Shown here: positions 43,188-52,455 of the stretch, one piece after another
Layout: every line of letters begins with the position of its first letter
Numbering within the stretch: the stretch's first letter is position 1
Assembly (NCBI RefSeq): GCF_001278805.1
Contig: NZ_CP012602.1
Location: forward strand, 2,820,001 to 2,884,000
From: Bacillus sp. FJAT-18017
Lineage (GTDB): Bacteria > Bacillota > Bacilli > Bacillales > Cytobacillaceae
Direction of reading: 5' to 3'
Length of the DNA: 64,000 bases
Notes under the pieces: model-generated
What the model saw: only the letters and a program-made list of their open reading frames with translations
Databases searched by the model: none
What the model was told of the DNA's origin: nothing
Program-made: the position numbers and the translations under genes

Positions 43188-43749
43188 CTATAACTGAAAC
43201 GTATCCTTTACCATCTTCGCGACTTCCTCGGGATTCAGGTTGGTATTGTTTATCCTAAGATAATTCGGATGTTTAATTTCACCTTCGAGGGAATTCATTC
43301 TGTGTTTTTCCATTGACCTCCTCAAGTCATTTTCAGACCAAACTAAATCCCGTTTAAACGGTTTGTGCTCCAGGCGGTTCGGCGTCTTGTTCCGCTCAAG
43401 CCTTTCATCAAGGTCTGCTTCAAGTTCAACATAATAGACAGTCGCTCCTCTAGACTCAAACAGGTCTGTGAGCCGTTTGACATACTCCCAATCGGCTTGA
43501 AGGTCAAAAAACCAGACACAGGTAAAAATCATTCCGTACATATCGCTTTTCGACGCTTCTTCAAAGATTTCCTGGCGAAACAAATTGACCAGCCGTTTAC
43601 CTTCCTTTGTGCTGTAGTTGAAAAACTGACTGACGAGATCCAATGGTCATATGATTATGAAAAAGCTTTAATTGAGTTATTTTAGATAATTCCTGGCCGA
43701 CAGTCATTTTGCCAACCGCCTGGGGTCCAAACATAAGAACAAATTTCAT
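43188..43749 (-). pseudogene. Frameshifted P-loop kinase/ATPase gene
   Basis: ATG at 43749 starts MKFVLMFGPQAVGKMTVGQE, a shikimate-kinase-like P-loop (G-P-Q-A-V-G-K-M), up to HNHMTI at 43642. One extra G at about 43641 then shifts the frame, and the continuation DLVSQFFNYSTKEGKRLVNL runs cleanly to the stop. Later FFDLQADWEYVKRL and YVELEADLDERLERN are lid and Walker-B regions. The whole protein would be about 187 residues. Either a very recent mutation or a base-call error, since no other damage is seen. Confidence 0.8.
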
Positions 43750-43767
43750 ACAGTCTCTCCTGACTTA

Positions 43768-44268
43768 TTACTTTCTTGTGGACAAAATATAAACAAGATT
43801 TTGTTGTATTTTTTTAAAAAATGAAAAACTTAAACTGACCAACCCAGATGCTGCAAAAACATAAAATAAAATCCGTCCCCCCTGTGTGGAGGAGCCTGAA
43901 ATTTGAAGACCTGCTAAAACATAAATAATGCCTAAAATGAATAGATAGGTTGAAAACAAGTTGTCCCTATTTTTAAATAAATAAAAACCTGTCACAATCA
44001 ACAAATAAAGACAAGATACAATCATGATGACCGGGAAGATAGGATGGAATTTTGCTGCATAAACAAAGTAATCAAGCTGTGAAATGTCCCTTCCATCTGA
44101 AAAACCAGTTTTAAAAATTTGCGTAAAAGGGGTAGAGTGCTTCCATTCTGAAGGTGAATCTACAAGTGCGCTACCTTCATACCAGGCGGCAATCGTAGAA
44201 AACAAAAGAAAGATTAATCCGATTCCAGCTTGGACAACTAGCCTCATAGTGCTTTCAACTGATTCCAT
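43768..44268 (-). CDS. Four-helix membrane protein, unknown
   Basis: 166 residues with helices at about 11-28, 77-95, 103-121 and 130-146. The first loop (SALVDSPSEWKHSTPFTQIF) is outside. No family recognised. GAGGTGATG lies 16 nt before the ATG, which is a long spacing, so the exact start is uncertain. Confidence 0.62.
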   Translation of the reverse strand: MESVESTMRLVVQAGIGLIFLLFSTIAAWYEGSALVDSPSEWKHSTPFTQIFKTGFSDGRDISQLDYFVYAAKFHPIFPVIMIVSCLYLLIVTGFYLFKNRDNLFSTYLFILGIIYVLAGLQISGSSTQGGRILFYVFAASGLVSLSFSFFKKIQQNLVYILSTRK

Positions 44269-44330
44269 TTCTCAAGCATTTCATCACCTCAGGTACAACT
44301 TATCCATATGATTTCGACAAAAACGGTGCA

Positions 44331-44354
44331 TTCTCCTTTCAGGAATATGCACCG
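44331..44354 (-). terminator. Terminator of the AhpC-type selenoperoxiredoxin gene
   Basis: CGGTGCAT / ATGCACCG stem followed by TTTTTG on the minus strand, 16 bases after the stop. Confidence 0.88.
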
Positions 44355-44370
44355 CTGGAAAAAAGTTACT

Positions 44371-44970
44371 TTATATTTTTCCGATATTCATTGGATCTCG
44401 ATCAATTCCTGCATTTCCTGGCATCCAGTTTGCTGGGACTCCCTTACCTGTTTGCCTTGCGAATTGTAATGCATAAATGAGCCTGAGAATTTCATAAGAA
44501 TTGCGGCCAACTTCAGAAGGATTGATAAACCTTCCGACTATTTTCCCTTCCGAATCAATAATAATTGTTGCCCGATAGGCAGCTCCAGTTTTTTCATTTA
44601 GTACTTGGTACGCTTTACTAATCGAATGTGTCCTGTCACTGACAAGCGGGTAGGTCACTTTTGAAAGTGAAGGTGAAGTTTCGGCAAACACTTTATGCGA
44701 ATACACACTGTCCGTACTGATTGCCAGAACATCGGTATTAAGCGTCTTAAGCTCGGAATAAATGGCAGCGACCGCTGCCAGCTCGGTTGGTCAGACAAAT
44801 GTGAAGTCGCTTGGGTAGAAAAACAAAATCACCCAGCTTCCGCGATAGTTGTCCAAGCTTATCTGTTTTATTGTCTTTTCCAGGGTATCATAAGCATCTG
44901 CTTTGAACGTCGGTGCCTGGGTGGATAATTGTGCCTTTAAAGGCTGTTCCTGATTGTTTGAAAATTGCAT
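44371..44970 (-). CDS. Selenocysteine-containing peroxiredoxin (AhpC/Prx1 type, resolving Cys absent)
   Basis: 199 codons from ATG 44970 (ribosome site GAGGTG) to TAA, interrupted only by TGA at 44791-44793 (residue 60). The context WVILFFYPSDFTFV-U-PTEL is the AhpC active site, in which U takes the place of the peroxidatic cysteine. DVLAISTDSVYSHKVF and the Arg in TGAAYRATIII match the family. At the C-terminus the usual V-C-P-A-N-W is GVPANWMPGN, so the resolving cysteine is missing; the enzyme would be a 1-Sec peroxidase needing an outside thiol. A perfect hairpin follows the TGA. It should reduce hydrogen peroxide and organic peroxides in the cytoplasm. Confidence 0.9.
44764..44779 (-). 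promoter_or_regulatory. bSECIS hairpin of the AhpC-type gene
   Basis: Perfect stem GGCAGC/GCTGCC with loop GGTC. The loop starts 18 nt after the TGA, closely matching the spacing and the GGU-containing loop of the E. coli fdhF element. Confidence 0.82.
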
Positions 44971-45054
44971 TTCCACACCTCGCCTATACTCTATTCGGAG
45001 TATAGTATGTCAGCGGAATTGGGTTGTTGAGCCTAATTATCTGTAAATAAAAAA

Positions 45055-45082
45055 GGCGATAATCCGGTTCGGACTATTCGCC
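45055..45082 (-). terminator. Terminator of the DUF2935 gene
   Basis: GGCGAATAGTCCG / CGGATTATCGCC stem and TTTTTT on the minus strand, 7 bases after the stop. Confidence 0.88.
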
Positions 45083-45089
45083 ATTATAA

Positions 45090-45881
45090 TTATCTTTGCG
45101 AAGCGAGATGTGCCTCAAATAAGTCAATGATTTCAATAAACCTTGCAGCCTCTCTGAATGTATGGTCAGCAAGTAGTGGATGAATATTACTTTTGATCCG
45201 GCATGCCTCTATTAGATCCCGGGCTGTTTTCTTAAAATCCCTTAAAGATGCAACGGAAACCCGATTTTGATCCAGGAACTGGTCCAGAATTGGGACGGTT
45301 TCTGATTGAGGCCGCATTGAATCCAAATCAATAGCCTGAAATACCAATTGATCAAAATCATGGCTGAATTCCCTCGCCTGGTCAACCAGCTTTCTTTCCG
45401 AAGGATCCAAAAGATGTCCTATGAATTTAGCGTGGTCAGCCATTATTCTTAAAAAGAAAAGATTTTCCTTAATGATGCTGTCAGGTTCAGGGGCAAGTTT
45501 GCCTTCATTCAAATCTTTTAAGCGATTTGCAAAATAAGCGGCTTCCCTGCTGACATGGTCAACTAATAAAGGATAATTATTTGATCGAATCTCACATCTT
45601 AGTGTTAAACCTAGAACCTTTCTTTTATAGCTCCAAATTGCAACTGCTGCTTGATATACCTCGATATTAAATGCCCGAATTTGCTGTAATTCTGTATTTG
45701 CTGTAAACCGTGCCAATTTCTCCTCTATCCGTTCAAAAAGATTGATAAACTGCTCGGCTTCAGCAATCAACTGCGGCTGATCTTTATTGAAACCCAAGCT
45801 TAAAAATAATGCATGTTCTTTCATAATTCTGGACCAAAATTGAATTTCATCCAGCGATCTAGTTACTATTGGGTTAGCCAA
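45090..45881 (-). CDS. DUF2935 protein (tandem four-helix bundles)
   Basis: 263 residues in two similar helical halves. Each has FWSRIMKEHALFLSLGF or FFLRIMADHAKFIGHLLDP (E/D-H motif), then a second set LRCEIRSNNYPLLVDHVSRE and CRIKSNIHPLLADHTFRE. The repeated H and E residues would give a di-metal or ferritin-like centre, a structure known for DUF2935. Function unproven. The start is TTG after GGAGGGGG. Confidence 0.85.
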   Translation of the reverse strand: MANPIVTRSLDEIQFWSRIMKEHALFLSLGFNKDQPQLIAEAEQFINLFERIEEKLARFTANTELQQIRAFNIEVYQAAVAIWSYKRKVLGLTLRCEIRSNNYPLLVDHVSREAAYFANRLKDLNEGKLAPEPDSIIKENLFFLRIMADHAKFIGHLLDPSERKLVDQAREFSHDFDQLVFQAIDLDSMRPQSETVPILDQFLDQNRVSVASLRDFKKTARDLIEACRIKSNIHPLLADHTFREAARFIEIIDLFEAHLASQR

Positions 45882-46086
45882 AAATACCCCCTCCTTATGA
45901 CTCCTTCATTCTATGTATACGTGTGGAGGGATGGCTTATTCTTCTTAAACAAAGTGAATTCCTCGCGGCTGGTTAACTTGTGCACAATAGTTGAAAAGCA
46001 ACTTGAGCTGTCCGGCTAAAAGATTGGATTTATTTACGAAAAAGGGATATCCTTATGAATGAATATTAAGGATTGAAGGGAAATAA

Positions 46087-46833
<747 letters not shown>

Positions 46834-46841
46834 GATTTGTA

Positions 46842-46875
46842 GGGGAGCTGAGTTTTTAATCAGCTCCTCTTTTTT
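46842..46875 (+). terminator. Terminator of the methionine aminopeptidase gene
   Basis: GGGGAGCTGA / TCAGCTCCTC stem followed by TTTTTT, 9 bases after the stop. Confidence 0.9.
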
Positions 46876-47012
46876 GCCTATTCCTGTAGTAATAGTTTAT
46901 ACCGAATATTCCGATTGGAAAAAAGCAGCAAGATTCCTTCTGTTCGCAAGCTTCATGCAGCGGAGAGAGTGCGTAATCTTCCCCGCTCCGGCCACTATAA
47001 TTTCAAATCCAC

Positions 47013-47282
47013 CTACCCTGCTATCGAAAGAATTGAAAGGCAAAGGGATAGAAACGCACATGCAAAGAGAATTAACGCTTTGCCATGACTTCTCCTAATT
47101 TTGACTCCATACGAAAAAAATAATATGGCGGCTGCCAATTTTGATCCACTTTCCATGTAAGGCTGGCTTGAAAAAAATGAACTCCCCAAAATAATTGCAG
47201 CAAGGAACGACGTAATGATTAGTAACTTGAACCATAATGGTTCTTTAATAAACCCTGTCAGAAATAGTTTAACTTGTTGCAT
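47013..47282 (-). CDS. Small three-helix membrane protein
   Basis: 89 residues: helices at about 18-37, 47-63 and 67-87, with a basic KIRRSHGK turn between the last two. No known family. The excellent ribosome site (GGGGGAGGTG) 4-6 nt before the ATG is the main reason to accept it as a gene. Confidence 0.6.
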   Translation of the reverse strand: MQQVKLFLTGFIKEPLWFKLLIITSFLAAIILGSSFFSSQPYMESGSKLAAAILFFSYGVKIRRSHGKALILFACAFLSLCLSILSIAG

Positions 47283-47393
47283 TGTTCACCTCCCCCTAAC
47301 ACATTAACTTCTGCTAAAGTGCGTGAATCCTTTTTTGGCTCTCCACTCTAATACTCGTTATATATTAGCGTCTAAGGATTTATCCCACTCTTA

Positions 47394-47523
47394 ACGGGCA
47401 GTAAGACCCCCACCTCAAGATTTAGCAAAATTGAAGAAGATAGGTGGGGGCAACTGCCCGTAAAGGTCCGATTGGTTCATCTAACCATCAGTGGAGGATG
47501 AGGAAAACCCCCACTGATGGAAG
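47394..47523. mobile_element. Orphan IS200/IS605-type right end without tnpB
   Basis: Highly structured 130 bases: outer pair GGGCAGT/ACTGCCC enclosing CCCCCACCT/AGGTGGGGG, then a second hairpin CCATCAGTGG/CCACTGATGG with GAGGATGAGGAAAAC between. This is the common right end (guide-RNA scaffold) of TnpB elements in Bacillus, and no tnpB is attached. Confidence 0.7.
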
Positions 47524-47635
47524 ATTCACTTTATGTCATAAAGACGTTTAAAGAATTCAGTATTTTATTACTTTTTATTGATAGGTTGTTTAATAGATAA
47601 TCCTCTGTTAAAATTCTAAAATCAACTTCATACAA

Positions 47636-47706
47636 TCCTTATATATTTTTGGAAATATGGTCCAAAAGTCTCTACCTGGCATCCGTAAAGTGCCGGACTA
47701 TAAGGA
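47636..47706 (+). ncRNA. Guanine-class purine riboswitch
   Basis: Complete purine aptamer. P1 CCTTATA/TATAAGG; P2 TTTGGA/TCCAAA with loop AATATGG; core TCTACC; P3 with loop TCCGTAAAG; and J3/1 GACTAT, where the C at the selectivity position (74) predicts guanine or hypoxanthine rather than adenine. It precedes a terminator and the nucleoside transporter gene, so bound guanine should switch transcription off. Confidence 0.93.
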
Positions 47707-47739
47707 AAGTTAGATCGCCGCAAGGGACAAATGTAGCCT

Positions 47740-47786
47740 GGTGCATTCTCTTCTTTCTTTATAGATTAAGAGAATGCACCTTTTTT
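47740..47786 (+). terminator. Riboswitch-controlled intrinsic terminator
   Basis: Perfect stem GGTGCATTCTCTT / AAGAGAATGCACC followed by TTTTTT, between the purine aptamer and nupG. Confidence 0.92.
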
Positions 47787-47856
47787 ATTTTCAAAAAGAG
47801 GTCGGACTTCTGACAATAATAAGGTCGACAATGAAGCTATTTTAAGGAGGTTAATG

Positions 47857-49050
47857 ATGGACATTATATTTGGTTTATTCTCCCTTATGGGGTTATTGTT
47901 TTTGGCATGGCTTCTTAGTAAAAATAGAAAAGCCATCAAGTGGCGTACGATTATAGTAGGTGTCGTGTTAGAAGCTATTTTCGTTTACTTTATGCTTAAT
48001 GTTTCCTTTGGCCGATGGATTCTTACAAATGCTGCTCAAGGCGTACAGCATGTACTGAACTATAGCCAAGCAGGTATTGAATTCTTATTTGGCGGTTTTT
48101 TTACAGAAGGAACGAATGTAGGATTTGTATTTGCGATTCAGGTTTTATCGGTTATCATATTTATCTCCGCATTGGTCTCAGCTCTGTATTATTTACGAAT
48201 CATTCCAGTTATTGTACGCGGTCTCGGCTGGGTTGTTGGCAAAGTGTTTGGTACCACCCGTGTTGAATCGTTCAATACAGTTGCCAATACGATGCTAGGC
48301 GTAGTAGAATCTCCCTTGCTCATTAAACCTTATCTCGCAAAACTGACACGTTCGGAATTGTTCACTGTTATGGTTGGAGGCACTGCATCCGCAAGTGGGG
48401 CAATTCTTTTATCATATGCTTCAATGGGCATTGATATTAGATATTTACTTATTTCGGTTTTCTCCGTACCATTTGTCGCTATTGTCATGTCCAAAATTAT
48501 GGAACCAGAGACAGAAGAATCTGAAACGAGTGAAGATATCAAAATGGAAAAAGCAGGACACACCAATATTTTTGAAGCCATTTCCGAAGGGGCTGTTAGT
48601 GGAGTCAAGCTTGCGGCCAATATTGGTGGTTTGCTGATTGCGTTTATCAGTATATTGGCACTTGTAGACGGTATTCTTAGCATCATCGGAACAGATATAG
48701 CTACGATTTTTGGTTATGTATTCTTTCCCTTTGCTTTACTTGTCGGCGTTCCGTTTGAAGATGCTTTTCGTGCCGCATCCATTATTGGAACAAAGCTTGC
48801 AGCCAATGAGCTTATTGCATTCCAGGATCTGCTCAAAATTCAAGATGAACTAACACCACAAACTGTAGCAATCTTATCAGTCGCTTTATGTAATTTTGCG
48901 AACCTATCTTCTATCGGACAATTAATCGTAGGTCTTGGCTCTTTAGCGCCATCAAAGAAAAAACTTATTGCATCTATGAGTTTTAAAGCGATTGTCGCTG
49001 GAACCATGGCAAGCTTTATTACCGCTATTTTTGTAAATATGTTTATTTGA
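47857..49050 (+). CDS. nupG: Purine nucleoside transporter (CNT family)
   Basis: 397 residues with about ten helices. The concentrative-transporter motifs are present: VGGTASASGAILLSYASMG, AANIGGLLIAFISILALVDG and CNFANLSSIGQLIVGLG. A guanine riboswitch directly upstream argues for guanosine/inosine uptake, as for B. subtilis NupG (YutK). ATG at 47857 rather than 47854 gives 6-nt spacing to AAGGAGG. A proton- or sodium-coupled importer. The gene ends right beside the TnpB element at 49055. Confidence 0.92.
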   Translation: MDIIFGLFSLMGLLFLAWLLSKNRKAIKWRTIIVGVVLEAIFVYFMLNVSFGRWILTNAAQGVQHVLNYSQAGIEFLFGGFFTEGTNVGFVFAIQVLSVIIFISALVSALYYLRIIPVIVRGLGWVVGKVFGTTRVESFNTVANTMLGVVESPLLIKPYLAKLTRSELFTVMVGGTASASGAILLSYASMGIDIRYLLISVFSVPFVAIVMSKIMEPETEESETSEDIKMEKAGHTNIFEAISEGAVSGVKLAANIGGLLIAFISILALVDGILSIIGTDIATIFGYVFFPFALLVGVPFEDAFRAASIIGTKLAANELIAFQDLLKIQDELTPQTVAILSVALCNFANLSSIGQLIVGLGSLAPSKKKLIASMSFKAIVAGTMASFITAIFVNMFI

Positions 49051-49054
49051 ACTA

Positions 49055-49126
49055 CCCCCACCTATCAGCTGCCGCTGATTGAGGAAGGGGATTCCTAAGT
49101 AAAGAAACCTATCAGTTTCTAGTTGA
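49055..49126 (-). mobile_element. Right end / putative omega-RNA region of TnpB copy 2
   Basis: CCCCCACCT, stem ATCAGC/GCTGAT, GAGGAAGGGGATTCC, then GAAACC...AGTTTC. It lies directly between the tnpB stop and the nupG stop. Any guide in the current arrangement would come from the nupG 3' end. Confidence 0.6.
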
Positions 49127-50275
49127 TTAGGCTATCCCTGTCGTCCCGACAGTTAGGAGACGAACGGCTTCGTTCCGGAGATTTCTTCCTGCGTTAATAT
49201 CCCTGTCATGTTCCATGCCACATCCCGGACACACCCACTTGCGAAGGTTGAGATTCTTAACGTCTTTGTGTTTGTGGCCGCAATTCGAGCAGAGTTGGCT
49301 AGAGGCAAAGGTCTTTGAAACCGCCACAATTTTCTTTCCATACCATTTTGCCTTATACTCCAGCATGGTCCGGAATTGAGACCAGGATACTTCACTGATG
49401 GATTTGGCAAGATGGGGGTTTTTCAGAAGATTGGTTACCTGCAAATCCTCAATACCGACGACATCGTGGTTTTTGATGATTTCGGTAGAGATTTTCTGTA
49501 GGTAGTCTGTCCTCGCATTCACGATTTGTTCATGTAGCCTCGCGACTTCCCGTTTCTGTTTTTGGTAGTTCTTCGCTTCATTCAAAGGTTTCTTGTTCTT
49601 TATAGCCTGTTCCCGCCTTCGGGATAGGATGCGTTGTGCTTTCATTAATTTCTTTTCCTTGGTCCGGAAGAATTTCGGATTTTTGTATGAGGTGCCATCG
49701 GAGAGTATGGCAAAATCCTTTAATCCCAAATCGACTCCAACCACTGAACCCGTTTTTACCTTAGGCCGGACTTCCTGTTCAGCCAGGATTGAAATAAAGT
49801 ACTTACCCGAGGGGCTGCGGCGGATCGTGGCGTTTAATATTCTGCCTTCAATTTCCCTGCTTTTGGCAAATGTGACAAGCCCAAGCTTTGGCAGTTTCAG
49901 CTTATTGCCCACTATAGCGATATTCCCGTTTGTGTGCTTGGAGGTATAGGATTGGACTATGTTTTTCTTTGATTTAAACCGCGGGGCTTTTGTCTGTTTT
50001 TTAAAAAACCTTTCGAACGAATCGGAAAGATGCCTGAGGGATGTTTGCACGGCCGTACTGTCCACTTCTGTTAACCAGGGGTATTCCTTTTTCAGGGCAG
50101 GAAGCTGGGAGGAACACTTGTTGTAGGACAGACCTTTACCCTCTTCCTTATAGGAAGTAGTCCATTTTTCAAGGAAGAGATTAAAGACGAACCGGGCGCA
50201 CCCAATTGTCTTTTTTATCAGTACTTCCTGTATTTGATTCGGATAGATTCGAAATTTATACGCTTTTTTGATCAC
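49127..50275 (-). CDS. tnpB: TnpB-type RNA-guided nuclease (IS200/IS605 family)
   Basis: 382 residues, standard TnpB length. N-terminal [20 protein letters not shown]; RuvC Asp in [16 protein letters not shown]; Glu in [13 protein letters not shown]; zinc ribbon CSNC...CPGC; last Asp in [12 protein letters not shown]. All catalytic positions are intact. No tnpA accompanies it. GTG at 50275 lies 7 nt after GGGG and is preferred to the unsupported 50302 start. A TATAAT box is at about 50317-50322 on the minus strand. Confidence 0.92.
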   Translation of the reverse strand: MIKKAYKFRIYPNQIQEVLIKKTIGCARFVFNLFLEKWTTSYKEEGKGLSYNKCSSQLPALKKEYPWLTEVDSTAVQTSLRHLSDSFERFFKKQTKAPRFKSKKNIVQSYTSKHTNGNIAIVGNKLKLPKLGLVTFAKSREIEGRILNATIRRSPSGKYFISILAEQEVRPKVKTGSVVGVDLGLKDFAILSDGTSYKNPKFFRTKEKKLMKAQRILSRRREQAIKNKKPLNEAKNYQKQKREVARLHEQIVNARTDYLQKISTEIIKNHDVVGIEDLQVTNLLKNPHLAKSISEVSWSQFRTMLEYKAKWYGKKIVAVSKTFASSQLCSNCGHKHKDVKNLNLRKWVCPGCGMEHDRDINAGRNLRNEAVRLLTVGTTGIA

Positions 50276-50408
50276 ACAAACACCCCTTCTGAATCGGAAC
50301 ATTTGTTCTAATTATACCACAGAAAGGAAAACTTTGCCTAACGCCAACCGGCATTCGTCTCCCCCATATTGTTGGGCTTTGCCCTGCACACAATTGAGGT
50401 GTAGCTAA

Positions 50409-50564
50409 AGGAGTTGGAAAGGTTATCCTTTTGAGTCCCTTAATGAATTGTCAGAGAGCGAGTTTATTTGTGATGGTAAAAGATCAAAATCAGTTTACCT
50501 AACAGAGGAAGGAATAGAAAAAGCAAGAGAACTGATGAAAAAGTATAATATCAGTGAACAGTAG
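50409..50564 (+). pseudogene. C-terminal remnant of a DUF6429-like protein
   Basis: RSWKGYPFESLNELSESEFI, then SVYLTEEGIEKARELMKKY to a TAG. It resembles the end of small DUF6429-type winged-helix-like proteins. In-frame stops precede it and no start is possible. It lies where the TnpB element begins. Confidence 0.5.
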
Positions 50565-50589
50565 GGAATTTCTCAAAACGAGAAATTCC
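50565..50589 (+). terminator. Terminator after the DUF6429-like remnant
   Basis: GGAATTTCTC / GAGAAATTCC stem followed by TACTTTT. Confidence 0.75.
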
Positions 50590-50637
50590 TACTTTTAATA
50601 AGGCAGATTAGATTTAATAACATTTGAATTTAATCAA

Positions 50638-51114
50638 TCAATTCAACTCTTTTAAATACCACGCATCCATTGCGGAGTGTTCAGATCCTGGCAGTGGTTC
50701 TTGTAAAAATTTGAATCCATATTTTTCATATAATATACATGCAGTTTTTAATTCATGCATTGTTTCTAAATAGCACTTTTCATAATGGTTGGAGGCAAAT
50801 GACAAAGCTGTTTCCATTAGTTTGTTGGAAAGCCCTAATCCTTGAGCTTTGGGACTAAGGTATAGCTTTTGCAATTCGCATACATTTTCGTGTTCGTTGA
50901 ACGGTGCTATACCAATTCCACCAACAACTTCACCTTCCATTTCTACTACCCAATAATTTGCGTGTTTTAGATTATTATAATAGTTGTGAAGGTCGTTAAG
51001 TTGAGGATCATAATAAGCTGAACCGGGAATCGCTAACCCAAGTGATTTTAATGAATTTTGTATAATTTCTTTTACACTTGCATTATCTTCTTTTCTTATT
51101 TCTCTAATAATCAT
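50638..51114 (-). CDS. GNAT-family N-acetyltransferase
   Basis: 158 residues. MIIREIRKEDNASVKEIIQN at the start; central VGGIGIAPFNEHENVCELQK; CoA loop LSPKAQGLGLSNKLMETAL; end YEKYGFKFLQEPLPGSEHSA. The CELQKLYLSP string places it in the common PhnO/YhfO-like group. Acceptor unknown. ATG at 51114 follows AAGGAGA; the 51129 start has no spacing to it. Confidence 0.87.
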   Translation of the reverse strand: MIIREIRKEDNASVKEIIQNSLKSLGLAIPGSAYYDPQLNDLHNYYNNLKHANYWVVEMEGEVVGGIGIAPFNEHENVCELQKLYLSPKAQGLGLSNKLMETALSFASNHYEKCYLETMHELKTACILYEKYGFKFLQEPLPGSEHSAMDAWYLKELN

Positions 51115-51831
51115 ATAAGTCTCCTTCAATTTTTCTTAAAAAAGTTGTGACAGAAATAATCCAGCAAACGGCACAGGGAGGAATCTCTCTAAATGAGAGT
51201 TTATTACTTTTATCTAAATAACTCTAGCTTCAGGTAGCTTAAGAATAAAACCTCATTTAAATCTTTTTTTAAAATTGATTTAACAAAAGCGTTTTCTCTT
51301 CTGAATACTTATAATTGCCACGTTCAATGGGTCCTTGGTTCACCCTTACTAAAATAATGTCTATCAGGCAATATGTTTGTTCCTTTATACGAGTAGCCTA
51401 ATACCTCTAGAGGGGATGCAGTCAAAATCTTTGAATATGGGGATATCAATAATTGACTTTGCACTCAAATCTTTTATTGAGGTACTCCCAACGTGGTAAT
51501 TCACCTATTTTTTCTTGAAATTCTCTGTTCCATTTCACGGCCCACTACCAAATCACACATTTGGCATTCCGTTTGTTCTTTAAGTAGAACAATTTTCTGG
51601 TTGTATCGGTCTAATAAAAAATTTATCGGTCCAGGAAAAATTTTATCGGTCTAAACAGAAATTTATCGGTCCAAAAAAATTTTGTCGGTCAAACCACAGC
51701 CCCTGCCACATCACAAAATAAATAGCACCCTAAATTAAGATGATTTTAACATAAATATCCATATTTTTTTGCTAGAAGTTAATTTTACTCATTGTTACGA
51801 GTTTCTGCCTACCCTTTGCCACATAAAAAAC
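51115..51831. other. Gene-poor region with 20-bp repeats
   Basis: About 700 bases without a convincing gene. A short frame on the minus strand (VLLKEQTECQMCDLVVGREM, about 51500-51580) could be a gene tail with a CxxC motif. The repeat array lies at 51604-51691 and the rest is unremarkable. Confidence 0.5.
51604..51691. repeat. 20-bp tandem repeat (TTTATCGGTC family), locus 2
   Basis: Four units of TATCGGTCCA plus an A-rich half, 20 bp each, the exact inverse of the unit at 24790-24880. Confidence 0.9.
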
Positions 51832-51859
51832 AATCCAAATTCGATTGCGAAATTGGACT
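51832..51859 (-). terminator. Terminator of the PrxQ-type gene
   Basis: AGTCCAATTTCG / CGAATTTGGATT stem, one mismatch, then TTTTTTAT on the minus strand. Confidence 0.8.
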
Positions 51860-51922
51860 GCTAATTAGTGTGATTGTTTACTATGGCAGTTACCTTAAGT
51901 GGTTTTTGAATGGAATGTTTTT

Positions 51923-52390
51923 TTACTGGCACTTACCGAGTTCTTCGAATACAGCTTCATAGTCCTCTTTCTTGTCTGCATTAAATGATGTATTCGTATA
52001 GGTAATTGCTCCCTGTTTATCAACAACAAATACTGATCGCTTAGCAACCTGGCCATGGTCATTAAAAACATTGTAATCCTTTGTAGTCGCTTTAAACCAG
52101 TCGGATAACAGTGGATATGGCAGTGTTCCAAGACTTGCTTCAAACACACGATGAGAATGGATGTGGTCGACGCTAATCGCAAGCACTTCTGCATCAAGTT
52201 CTTCAAAACGTTTGTATTCCTCTTTCCAAGAGGTCAGTTCTTTCAGTCAGCCCGGTGTGAAATCCATGCCATAAAAAGCGACAACCACATTCTTCCTCCC
52301 CTGGTAGTCCGATAAAGATACCTTTTCTGCTGTTGTGGCGGAAAGGGAAAAATCAGGTGCCTGGTCCCCTACTTGCAACGAAGTTTCCAA
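51923..52390 (-). CDS. Selenocysteine-containing peroxiredoxin (PrxQ/BCP type)
   Basis: 155 codons from TTG at 52390 (GGAGGT 7 nt upstream), broken only by TGA at 52247-52249 (residue 48). VGDQAPDFSLSATT opens a thioredoxin-fold peroxidase; VVVAFYGMDFTPG-U-LKEL is the PrxQ active-site string with U in place of the peroxidatic Cys. EVLAISVDHIHSHRVF, PLLSDWFKATTKDYNVF and KRSVFVVDKQGAITY follow the family order. The only cysteine is residue 154 (GKCQ), so resolution probably uses this tail or an outside thiol. A SECIS-like hairpin follows the TGA. Without recoding, only the part after the TGA would be annotated. Confidence 0.9.
52219..52233 (-). promoter_or_regulatory. bSECIS hairpin of the PrxQ-type gene
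   Basis: Perfect stem CCTCTT/AAGAGG with loop GGA; the loop begins 20 nt after the TGA. Confidence 0.78.
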
Positions 52391-52455
52391 TTAACTACCT
52401 CCTTACATGTAATTGTTATCTATGTATTGTTACCGCTTTTTGAAAAAATAATTCA

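Noticed and set aside
46874..47098. 74-codon plus-strand gene after the methionine aminopeptidase
   Set aside because: No ribosome site, no family resemblance, and it overlaps the better supported minus-strand membrane gene at 47013.
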